Of a stretch of DNA of 64,000 bases, positions 12,100-21,773 are shown one piece after another. Numbering within the stretch: the first letter of the stretch is position 1; every line of letters begins with the position of its first letter. Source of the DNA: Knoxdaviesia capensis (taxonomy: Eukaryota > Ascomycota > Sordariomycetes > Microascales > Gondwanamycetaceae). The notes below the pieces were generated by a model. That model saw nothing but the letters and a program-made list of their open reading frames with translations. It ran no database searches and had not been told where the DNA came from. Where the stretch lies: positions 1 to 64,000 of the forward strand of contig LNGK01000012.1 in assembly GCA_001510575.1 (NCBI GenBank). Reading direction: 5' to 3'. The translations under genes were made by a program, and so were the position numbers.

Positions 12100-13342
12100 T
12101 GGAATGGTCGCACGCTATGCTGCACCGGCCTTCTTTTTCCCCCTCTCTGCGTCCCTATCAATTCTCCCTTCTGCTGCTCTGATCGCTGTAAAATCCCACT
12201 ACCAGGCCTATCTACTGCGCAGTTTTTCTTTCATTTTGCTCCTCTCGGTTTCCGGTTTTGCCTCCCTCTGGGGCCCTGATGCAGGTCTTGGCACACATAC
12301 CGTTCTTCTATCATCAATCAATCCCCCTCCTGGGTGTTTTCCTCCTCCCAAACTTCCGTCTTCTACAGTGTTTCTGTAACTTCGGGGTGTGTTTCCTCTT
12401 TTCTTTCTCTTCCTTCTTTTAAATTCTTACTCCTCCGTCAATACTGCATATCCTCCCTTCCTGCATATGTTCGGTTCCCTGATCTCTTTTGTTCTCGTCT
12501 AATGCCATCGAACCCTGCATAACTTCCTCCTTCGCTTTCTTTTTCCTTCCCTTCTTGCAATATCTGCATTATCTTCTGCGTATCTGCCCCTCCCCCTCTT
12601 CCAATTCTCCCATTATCCATATACATCTCCTACCTCTTCACAAATCCACTTTCACTCTCTTAGATATCTTCATAATCCCTCCCTTCCCCTCCCCCAATTC
12701 CAAAAACCAAGAACAAAACAAACAAAAACAAAAAACCAAACCCCCCTCCGGCCCCCTTCCCCCCCCCTTCCAAAAAAAAAATTAAAAAAAAAGGATCTCT
12801 TGGCCACTTTTTTCCGCCTCGTCGATTTTATTCCTCTTTTCCTTAAATGTGCTGTGTACCTTGACAACCAGGCTGAAAGAGTCCTGTCCACGTCTCCACG
12901 TTTATCTTCCTTTTTTTTTCTTTTTTTTTTCTCTTGAGCTTTCTGTTTCTCTAACTGCTTAACCTCTTTTTCTTATTATTTCTTCATCTCCACCCTCTCT
13001 CTATATATTCCTTTTTTTTCTGTCCTTTCTCTTTTCCACCTATCTCCCGTTTTTTTGTCCATGTCAATCTTACCTCTTCAGTCACACATACCTTTCATCT
13101 CTCTGCTGAAGTTGTTGAACTCTCTACCCCACCTCATCTTCGCTTCCTTCTTTTTCTTCGACGACTATTAATTACACCACACCTGTCCTCCTTCCTCAAC
13201 TCACGACCTCAACTCTTTTCTTGTTGTTTTCTGGCTCGTGTATCCCTCCAGTCGTTGTTCCTTCCTTCTTCTATACTAGCTCTTTCCGCGTCTTTCCCCC
13301 CCGTTCTATTTTTGTCTCTCTTCTTATATCGTTACCGCAATC
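12100..13342 (+). promoter_or_regulatory. pyrimidine-rich promoter/leader of ypdA
   Basis: About 1.2 kb dominated by C and T on the ypdA sense strand, with many TTCC, CTCC and CTTT runs, ends at the ypdA start codon. Long CT-rich tracts upstream of start codons are common in filamentous fungal promoters and 5' leaders. No specific factor site is claimed. Confidence 0.45.
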
Positions 13343-15084
13343 ATGGCTGCCGATAGTGTTAGTTCTTCCGTCTTCTGTCCCTTCCGGCTCTTTCCACCCC
13401 CGCCCGGATCGGCTCCTCTCAATTGCGTGCCGAACTTTTTTTTGTTTATATGACTGCTGCTGACCTGTGTCCGTTTTCCCCGGTTTTCAGGTAGACGATG
13501 GCCTCCCGAACGTTGATCTCGGCGACGCCGTTGACGCCTCCACCTTTGGCCAAATCCTGGACATGGATAACAGCGAAGATGATCGCGACTTCAGCAGAAC
13601 CCTGGTTGTCGACTATCTGTCCCAAGCACGAGAAACCTTTACCGATCTCAAAGACGCCCTGTAAGTTGACCATGAATATCTGATTGTTCGCCATGAACCC
13701 TTGTTTTTGTCTGGTCTTGCTTTCTTGTCTGTTTCTTTTTTTTTTTTTTTGTGCTTCTGCTTCTGCTTCTTTTCTCCCGGACTCCGCTGCCTCTCTTCGT
13801 CGGCAAGATGCGCGCGGAACCCCTCCGCTTTCCTCTAGAATTAACCACTCCGAACCGCACCACACCTAAAAAAATCATCATACATATTCCCCCCCTCCCC
13901 GCGCCCCTTATCCCCCATTACCGTCTACAGACTACGAGACAACTTGTACCCAAAGTTGTCTCGTTCGTCCGTCTTCCCCTCACGTTTTTCCTCAATGTCT
14001 CCGCTTCGTGTCTTGCTTCTTCAAGTCTCCGGTGTGATTTCTTCCTGCTATTTGTTTTTTTCTCTTCCATCCCTCACTCAAAAGGTCAAGACCGTCCATT
14101 ATTTATTGTCTTCCCGCTTTGGGTTGGGATTTGCTATGATCGCTCCTTTTCCTCTATTCCTTGGTGTCATGACTTCATTGTTCGATCGAATGTTTCAACC
14201 CCATGTTTCGATTGTGCCCGCCAGAATCCCGTGACGACTGACGTCAGGCCTGGAGATCGGCCAATTTTTTTCCCACCCCCACCCACACCAATGGCGATAA
14301 CGGCCATCTTGGCTCGTATTTGTCCGCAAAAATCTATCCGCAAAGTTTGGACCTTGGACCAAAAATTGAAGCAAACATCCAGCTCGGGCCGACGAATACA
14401 TGGGCACCAACACATTCGAGAAGACTCCGAATATCTACCTTGACTCTTTTTTTCTCCATCTCATCTCGTTACCTCCCTGGGAGTCATTTTCCTGCCAGGC
14501 CCTCCATTGGAATTGCTTAATCATACCCGAACACATACGCGTATTAGTCAGAGTGTTCAAAGTCTCCAGTTGTTAACGGTTTTCGTCCATTCTTTTTTAC
14601 ATTTTGGTTTTGTGTCTACAGGAAAAGTAACGACCTCCTAAAGCTGTCCGAACTGGGCCACTACCTGAAGGGCTCGTCGGCATCGCTAGGCCTGGTCAAG
14701 GTGAAGGAGAGCTGCGAGAAGATCCAGCGGTACGGCAAGAACCAGAACGTCGACGGCAGCCCCGAACCGGACAGCGCACTGTGCCTAAAACGCATTGGCG
14801 ACACACTCAAGCTGCTGATCCGGGACTTCCAGGATGTCGAGGCCATCCTGCTAAACTTCTACGGCGAGGACCCGGCCTCGGAGATTTCGGACGACGATGA
14901 TGACGACGACGACGACGACGACGATGCCGACGCCGATGACGACGATGATGCAGCCGACTCCGATGATAAGTCCGGTGGCAAGGAGCCTAAGGGCAAGGAG
15001 GACGACGCCAAGCCGGCGGCGAAGGTCGCCGCGAAGGACTCGGCCAAGGAGCCGGCAGATAAAACTGTCAAGGCCGCTGCATAA
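13343..15084 (+). CDS. ypdA: histidine-containing phosphotransfer protein YPD1
   Basis: This is the HPt intermediate of the fungal multistep phosphorelay. It takes phosphate from hybrid histidine kinases and passes it to the SskA/Ssk1 and SrrA/Skn7-type response regulators, controlling the HOG MAP kinase route and stress responses. Exons are 13343-13357, 13491-13660 and 14622-15084, giving 215 aa with all phases closing (GTTAGT and GTAAGT donors). The HPt signature LSELGHYLKGSSASLGL places the phosphorylated histidine at H75, followed by a KESCEKIQRYG helix. After the four-helix domain (to about residue 150) comes a run of Asp, then an Ala/Lys-rich tail to the end. Yeast Ypd1 is 167 aa, so this tail is an extension. 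The second intron is 961 bases, long for a fungus. Start chosen because the tiny first exon MAADS joins in phase. Confidence 0.93.
13661..14621 (+). other. long (961-base) intron 2 of ypdA
   Basis: It runs from the GTAAGT donor at 13661 to the CTACAG acceptor ending at 14621. The splice joins CT to G (Leu62) and keeps the HPt helix intact. Most other introns in this window are well under 450 bases. Short open frames inside it have no recognisable product. Confidence 0.88.
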
Positions 15085-17083
15085 ATTCTCCTTCGGGGGG
15101 AGGCTCTTCTTTTTTTTTGCCTGGAATGCAACAGAGTCCATCCCCCCTATCCATATTGGAAAGGAGAGGCGCTCGGCCAGAAATCTTTTCAATTGTCAAG
15201 GAACTGTTCGGGGAGGCCGAGAGGGGGGGGTTCATGTGTGATCCTGCAAGACTGGAGACAGAAGTGCTTTGATACGGTTCTATGGAAGTGTATGAGGAAA
15301 CCCCTCGAGCTGAGGTGAAGTCTTCCCGTACACAGCCAATCTCACTCATAAGCTATCTCTTCTTCTTTTCTCGCATCCTCTGCCTTCTCCTCAAATCTCC
15401 CTCGACCAGTCTTTGATCGCAGTTTGAGAATGAACGGGCGATGGGCGCATGTGAGATTACGAAAGCTTGGAGCTTGTTTCTAAGCGAAGGGGGCGAGATT
15501 AGATACTCGGGAGATTCATACGGACCAAACTTCTTTTTTTTTTTTGCGAGTCTGTATCGCCTTGAGATTTCATGGGATTATCGAGGCATCTCAGGGAGAA
15601 GGAACCCCAAACCCCCCCCCCCCTTTTCCACAAAATACACACACACATATATATAAACGAAGAGAGGGGCTTGGATATTTTCTTTTTCTTTCGGTCGGCC
15701 TTTTCAACTGTCCGGTTGCTTTTTATTGAGGCCATCTTGTGTTTCTTCCATACTCGCCCTCTGTCTTTTTATTCTTTGATGACGGCCCCGGATCATGGAG
15801 AGATGTGCTGGGAACCCCCCTTTCCCCCTTGTGTTCAGATACCCAAAAAATCCCCTGCTATTTTTGGCGGCCCCCTTATCCCCCGCCAATAAAGAAAAAT
15901 TCAGTTTTGAATACCTTTTTGATACATGTTGTGAGTGATATTGGTGTGGCTTAGGGGGTGGATTCCGGGGAAGTATCTCGGACTGGAGGTGCCGGGCAAG
16001 ATGTTGATATCTCAGAGGAGAGACAAGTCCGCGCGAGATTTGGCCCGTCTCATGATGTCCGCGGAACCCCGTACGGCGTGTATGTCCGGGCGTTCACGTC
16101 ACAGGACCATGCAAGCCACGGAGACACTAGGGTTCTGGAATCCTTCGAAACAAGAAACGAAAAGAACTAGGCGTGAGTAGTGACCGAGGCCCAGCAAATC
16201 TAGTGGGGACAGCATGAATGCAGGGTGCGGGAGCGGGTGGGAGCGGGACGCTGGTGGATATGCGGAGGTTACCGTGCACACGTCGTCAGTTGTTTCGTGA
16301 GAAAGAGGCAAGCAGACGTAAGACACCCCCGTTCCCCCCATCGCAAAAAGGTCGGAGTAAAATTGCGGTGAAGAAAACAAAGAGTTGATCCCGAGCGAGA
16401 AAATGCCCCGCGTGGTGATCCGGAGGCGGGGCGGTGGCGCCGGGAGGGTATGCCGGACGTGAACTCTGGAGGTGGTTGTGGGCACCTTTTTGGCCTTCGG
16501 TCTTGCAGCAGTGAGAAACTGGCTGCAGGACTTCACCTGTATTTGTGTATGTGTGTGCTTTAAGCGAAGCAGGCAGAGCAGCTGCGAACTGTGCGAGACG
16601 GCGCGCCACAGAAACATCTGGGAAGAACCGACCGATCAGCCACATACAGAATCCACCAGCCACGGCCTTAGAGATCAAGATCATCAGATACAGATCATTG
16701 TGGTTTTGCTAGAGCTTGGGACCCAAGCATTATTGCCACATGGGGCTCTTGGATGACCTTTGGTTGTCCCGGGGGCTCACACGGGCTGTTGTCAAATCGG
16801 TGCACCATAACCCAAACCCTAACCCCGCAACGGATCAACGTTGAGCGAGGCTTACCCACTCCTGCCGTTACTCCGTGGCCGGGCAAACTGCTTCCGTCTT
16901 TATAAATCAACGCCCGGACCGTTGACCCCCCTACAAGATATTCCTTCTTCTCCATCGTCACTTTTACACTACCATATAACCCCACACCAAAGGCGACGAC
17001 GCTAGCCGACGACTTGTCCACCAAGAACTTTGAAATCAAGTCACCACTTTTTTCCTTTCTCCAAGCACACAAGCCCAGATACA
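15085..17083. other. intergenic region downstream of ypdA
   Basis: The first few hundred bases are probably the ypdA 3' untranslated region. No open frame with family resemblance was seen on either strand. A telobox-like AAACCCTAA lies at 16814-16822, about 260 bases before the next start codon, and a TATAAAT stretch near 16900 could serve as a promoter element for that gene. Confidence 0.55.
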
Positions 17084-17944
17084 ATGGCGGCCAGACCCTC
17101 CCGGCCCCCTCTGACCCACTTCCTGTGTCTGCCGCTGGTAACCGACGCGTCCCGCGCGCAGCTCGCGCGCAGCCTGGCCATCTTCACCAACGACACATCG
17201 CACCTCCCCGACGACGCGGCGATCCCCGCCGCCGCGGTGCGGCCGATCGGCACGCTGCACCTGACGCTCGGCGTGATGGCGCTGGGCGACCGGCTGCGCA
17301 TGGAGCTCGCGCAGCAGACGCTGCGCACGCTGAACGCGGGCGACATCCTCGAGGGCCTGCGGCGGCGCGCGCGGCTGGCGTCCAACGCGCAGCTGTCGGC
17401 GGCCGAGCGGCCGGCGCGGGCCGACCGCGCCGCGCTGCGCGTGTCGCTGCGCGGGCTGCGGGCCATGGGGTCGGCCGACCGCGCGTCGGTGCTGTACGCG
17501 ACGCCGGTCGACGGCGCCGGCGTGCCGGAGCTGGCGGTGCTGCAGGCGTTTGCGCAGGAGGTGCGCGGCCGGTTCCGCGATGCGGGGCTGGTGGTGGAGC
17601 GGCCCGGCGCCGCGGACGAGCCGGTGCTGCTGCATGCGACGGTGGTGCACACGGGCCACATGCGTTCGGTGCCCGGGGCGGATGCCTGCGGTCCGCGAGG
17701 CGGCGGCGGCGGTGGTGGTGGTGGGGGTGGACGCGGTGCAGGCCACGGCGGGAGGCGGGGTGGGCGGCAGCAGCGGCTGGAACTCCGGGCGCGCACGGCG
17801 ATGGAGCGGTACGCAGGGTTTGTGTGGGCGGAGAACATTGAGATCTCCACGGTGGCGATCTGCCGGATGGGGGCGCGGGTGCCGCGGGGAGGACAGGCCG
17901 GCGACGAGGAGTACGAGGTGGTGGCGGCTGTTGATATTGCGTGA
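17084..17944 (+). CDS. AKAP7/ASCC1-like 2H phosphoesterase domain protein
   Basis: A 286-aa intronless gene. It carries the paired H-x-T motifs of the 2H phosphoesterase (LigT/AKAP7 NLS) superfamily: HLTLGVM with H59 and T61, and HATVVHTGHM with H184 and T186. The N-terminus (LTHFLCLPLVT) matches the first strand of AKAP7-type domains. Related proteins act on 2',3'-cyclic phosphate or 2'-5' linked RNA, or are part of the ASCC complex (ASCC1). The KH domain of ASCC1 is missing here. A glycine run (about residues 204-222) follows the second motif and looks like an insertion. The gene is very GC-rich, with almost only G or C at third positions. The ATG at 17084 (MAARPSRPP) is preferred over an in-frame codon at 17030 because similarity starts just after it. 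Substrate unknown. Confidence 0.82.
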   Translation: MAARPSRPPLTHFLCLPLVTDASRAQLARSLAIFTNDTSHLPDDAAIPAAAVRPIGTLHLTLGVMALGDRLRMELAQQTLRTLNAGDILEGLRRRARLASNAQLSAAERPARADRAALRVSLRGLRAMGSADRASVLYATPVDGAGVPELAVLQAFAQEVRGRFRDAGLVVERPGAADEPVLLHATVVHTGHMRSVPGADACGPRGGGGGGGGGGGRGAGHGGRRGGRQQRLELRARTAMERYAGFVWAENIEISTVAICRMGARVPRGGQAGDEEYEVVAAVDIA

Positions 17945-18351
17945 TGTCTGTCTTTCTGATTTTTGCTACGATACATGGCACTCCGATCTGGAACATGGCA
18001 GGCAGGTTTATTGGCCACGCACAGGCAACGAAATTAGCTGGGGCGTCCGGAGCGGAGAGGTCCCAGACCACAGATACCTGAGGCGGACTATATGTGGCCT
18101 GGATAACATGTGTACTGTACATGCATTTCTGCGATCTAGCAAATAGAAACCACCCCGGCGGACTTGGCCATCACCACGCGAGTTTGTCCGGCAATGCGTC
18201 TGCCTAATAGCAGTCTCGGCGTGATCTGCTGTTATATATGGCACGACCCCAGGCCCCAAAAGTGACACTCCAGCTTGGCGGGTGTGTCTTGATTTGGAAT
18301 AGATGGAACTCTCTATTTTCTATTTTGGAAATTCCGAGATATATAACGTGG
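17945..18351. other. intergenic, 3' end of 2H gene and upstream region of next gene
   Basis: About 400 bases without a supported gene. A TATATA stretch near 18232 is followed by an ATG at 18238 that is in frame with the next gene. The sequence between is AT-rich and does not look coding, so I treat it as promoter and leader. A GTACTGTAC motif occurs near 18113. Confidence 0.5.
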
Positions 18352-21300
18352 ATGTCGGCGATCTTTCCACATCAAAGATTCCGGCAGCCTTGTCGCCGTC
18401 ATGATCACTTTACACGCATACAGCCCGAACATCGCGAACTTCGGCAGCCCAGCAGCGACTTTTCGGCGCCGGCCTCCACTGATCAGGCAGCAGCAAACCG
18501 TACCGCCCACAGGCAGGTGCGCGCCAGCCCATCGCACCTGCCCTGGAACGAATGCCCCGTCAGTGACGAAACGCCACTGATGGTGCAAACCACGCCGCCG
18601 GCGCAGCCACAGTTGGCGCCACACCAGCGACGCGAATCTCTGTTCCAACCGCACCATTATCTGCAATCCGCCCGACTTCTCTCCCAACTTCAACTTCAAC
18701 TTCGCTCGTCGCCGCCCGTTGGTGTTTCTGCTGCATCATCGTCTTCGTCGTCCTCGTCGCTGTCTTTTGCTCCTCCGCCTCCGCGTCATCCGATTTTCCC
18801 CCCGCCCCCGTCGTCTCCGCCCGGCCTCGTGCGTCGTCCGTCGTCGCCGTTCCGCTTCTTCCCGGCCGCCGACCCTGAGCCGTCCGGCCCCGCTACTGCT
18901 CCGCTTTTCAGCCTGCTCGACAACGACACCTCGTCCCCACCCGCACCTCGGAAGAACAACAACCCGCTGCTGGTGCCATTGCCATTCGCTGTGTCGGCTG
19001 CTCCGCTGTCTCCCGTCGAGCCTGCCGTGCTCCACCCGTTTGCCGGCCGCGTTTCCCCGCCCCAGTCGCCCTTCCGGCTGCCGTCGCCGTCTGCTCCGAC
19101 AGTCTCCCCCCACGCCGCCGCCGTGCCTTCCCATCGCCGCGCCGCCGCTGCTCCACCCCCGGCAACGCCTCCTCGGCAACCCTCCACGCCCGTTGTGACT
19201 CCCACCACGTCTTCGCCGGAATCGTCGACGTCGTACGCCTCCGCTCCAACCGCCGCGTCAGCTGCCTCAGCTGCGTCTTCGTCGTCTGCTCGCTACAGAT
19301 CCCCACAGGTGCCGGCTGCAGGTCCACGGCCGCCCCGGGCCTCTCCGTCGCCGTCGCCGTCGCCGTCGCCCGCATCGTCACCGCTGTCGGCGCGGGACGA
19401 GCGCATCCGCCGCCGAACCCCCGCGTCTGCCGCCACGGTCGCTGCCGCCACTTCCGTGCGCCAAAGCCCCGATCGCGGCCTGGCCGCTACTGCTACTACC
19501 TCCGACCGCCGGTTGTCGCCGTCTGCCGCGCTGGCCCCGGGGGACCGCCACGACCGGAGGGCTGGGAAAGGATCCGCTCCGGCTGCTACTGCGGGAGCTG
19601 CATCTAGGGGCGCTGGCGGTTCGGCTTCGACTACACCTGCACCTGGTCGTCGGAGCCGCTCGACACATACGGGCGCGCTGGACAAACGCCGCGGTGGCCA
19701 TTTAGTCAGTGCGAATACCAGCAACAGCACCAGTGGTGGCGGTGGTGGCGGGACTTCCGGTGCATCTGCAGAACACAGCGCCACTATGAAGAGCTCGAGC
19801 GATCGGTCCGGGAATGCTGCATCCCGCGCACAAAACACGTCCAGTGCAAACTTCAACAGCAAAACATCTACCATCATATCCCCACCCCCACGGGCGGCCA
19901 TTGCCTCCGGTCTTACCCGCTCAGCATCGCCATCAACCCCCGACGACTCCTCGCTGGAAGGAACCACAATAAGCAGTCACCTCTCCACCTCCAACAATGG
20001 TGTAATCAGTAACAACTCCAGCGGAATGTCAGATCCCTCGTCCAGCTCTCCCAATATGTCCACCACCCCGTCGGCCGCCTCCACCGCCGCGGCGGTAGCT
20101 GCCGTCGCCGCCGCCACAGCATCCGCGGTGTCAGCGGCCGTGCGCGAGAAAGACGACCGCATCGCCAATCTGGAGCGCGACCTCATGGTGATGGAGGCCG
20201 AGTTCTCGCGCGAGCTGGACCGGCTCTCGCAGACCGAGAGCGAGACGGCCACGTACTGGCAGGCGAAGCACGCCGCGCTGCACGCGCAGTACCTGAAGGC
20301 CGACACCGACGTGCGGCTGGCGCTGCGCGACGCCGAGGAGCTGCGCGCGGCGCTGGCGGCCACGCGCCACAGCGTGCGCGAGCGCGAGGACGAGGCGCGC
20401 GAGCTGCGCGCGCAGGTGCGCGGGCTCAAGGACTGGGTCAGCACGTCGACGCGGTCCGACGGCCAGGCCAGCGACGAGTCGGTCGGCGAGGCCATGGCGC
20501 GGCTGGCGAACGGCCTGCAGAACTGGGTGATTGTCAACTTCCGCCGCGCGCGCATCGTGCTCGACGACCCCGCCGTCCCGCCCGCCGTGCTGGATGCCCT
20601 GGCGGACCGCGTGCCGGCGTTCCGGACGCTGGCGCGCTCGGCGAAAGTGCATTTCCTGCAGAGCGTCGTCTCCGGCATCCTGGTTGACCAGGTGTTCAAC
20701 GCATACTTCGCCGGGCTGAGCTCCGACCAGACTGCCCAGTTCCGGGCGGTCGAACAGCTTCTGAGTGACCTAGGTATGTCTTTCCACACCCACATTCAAG
20801 CTTTCAACTGTGCTGCAGGCATGTATCTGACCCCTTCATAGCTGCCAGTCCCGAGCAAGTCAACAGCTGGCGAGCCGCCACGCTGGTCCTCCTCCGCCGC
20901 GCCTCAACCAACCCGCAGGCTACGTCCCTCCGCGACTCCACCGCCGACCTGATCACCACCGTGATCGAGCAAATCAACAGCATTCTCGATGCCATCACCA
21001 CTCCCGCCACCTCCGCCACCGCGTCCACATCTGACGCGCGCAGCACCTCCCTGCGCCCCCTGGTCTCCGCCGCCGTCGACCTCGCCCGCCTGCTCGGCGC
21101 CCAGCGCGCCCGCTTCGCCGTGACCATGCCGCGGCCGGTCGCCCACCAGCGCACGCCGTTCGACCCGGAGACCATGGAAGACATCGGCGGCGGCGGCTAC
21201 GACGACGACGAGGCCGCGGTGGCTGCCGCCATCAGCGAGGCGTCCGCAGCCGGGACCGGCTCCGGAGCCGGGAGTGGGGGCGGCCGCGGCGGCGGCGGCC

Positions 21301-21431
21301 CGGAAGCCCTTATCCGCGAGGTCACGTGCGTGGTGTTCCCGGGGATTATCAAGCGCGGCGACGAGGCCGGCGAGCATCTGCAGTACCGGAACGTCATTGT
21401 CAAGGCGAGGGTGTTGTGTGAGATGGGGTGA
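18352..21431 (+). CDS. large Ser/Pro-rich coiled-coil protein, conserved C-terminus
   Basis: Function not recognised. Exons are 18352-20773 and 20842-21431, joined by a 68-base intron (GTATGT donor, CATAG acceptor) that restores the frame, about 1003 aa. The first two thirds are low-complexity Ser/Pro/Ala-rich sequence, likely disordered. From about 20130 a coiled coil starts (EKDDRIANLERDLMVMEAEF) and continues to about 20440. It is followed by a more globular helical part (LQNWVIVNFRRARIVLDDP) and a C-terminus with VFPGIIKRGDEAGEHLQY, a type of ending I associate with conserved uncharacterised Pezizomycotina proteins. The start is uncertain: in-frame ATGs at 18238, 18352 and 18580 all have weak context and 18580 would give 927 aa. 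It ends 342 bases from the convergent Hsp70-like gene. Confidence 0.75.
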
Positions 21432-21773
21432 CAATGATGGAGAACGAACGATATATATCTGCGTATATAAATGTGTATTTCCTGTGATGACGGGATTTCC
21501 GGACGATTTCAAATGAAAGATTGACGCCGCTCTTTGGTTTTTCTACTTGCACTCTCCTTAGGGAACGGATGATGCTCTTGGACACCCGACTACTTGTACA
21601 CATGCACAGAGGATGAATGGGAGACAAGGATGTCGAATACTTGACACGCAGTATATATGAGCAGAGAGACATAGGCGCAATATAGAAACAAGGATTAGCA
21701 ACAAGCGGAACCACACACACCCACACACGTATGAACACCAAACCATCCCCCCCCTCCCTTTCCCAACGCCGCT
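21432..21773. other. convergent 3' intergenic region
   Basis: 342 bases between two converging genes, presumably both 3' untranslated regions. AT-rich stretches with ACACAC and TATATA runs; no gene seen. Confidence 0.6.

Larger units (their letters stand above)
9561..13342. other. non-coding region between transposon remnant and ypdA
   Basis: I see no convincing gene here. Open frames at 9620-10070, 10404-10814 and 10804-11397 are low-complexity and lack family resemblance or splice continuity. The region holds a TG microsatellite (11189-11232) and a possible second LTR fragment (about 11925-12075). From about 12100 to 13340 there is a strongly pyrimidine-rich tract on the strand that is sense for ypdA, probably its promoter and 5' leader. 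Confidence 0.6.

Noticed and set aside
16806..16826. Telomere-like AACCCTAACCCC as a sign of a nearby telomere
   Set aside because: Only one or two units, also seen singly near 41310 and 41651; these are interstitial teloboxes at most.
17036..18122. Several 230-325 codon minus-strand open frames over the 2H phosphoesterase gene
   Set aside because: Composition artefact of extreme GC3 on the real gene; Ala/Arg/Pro-rich with no family resemblance.
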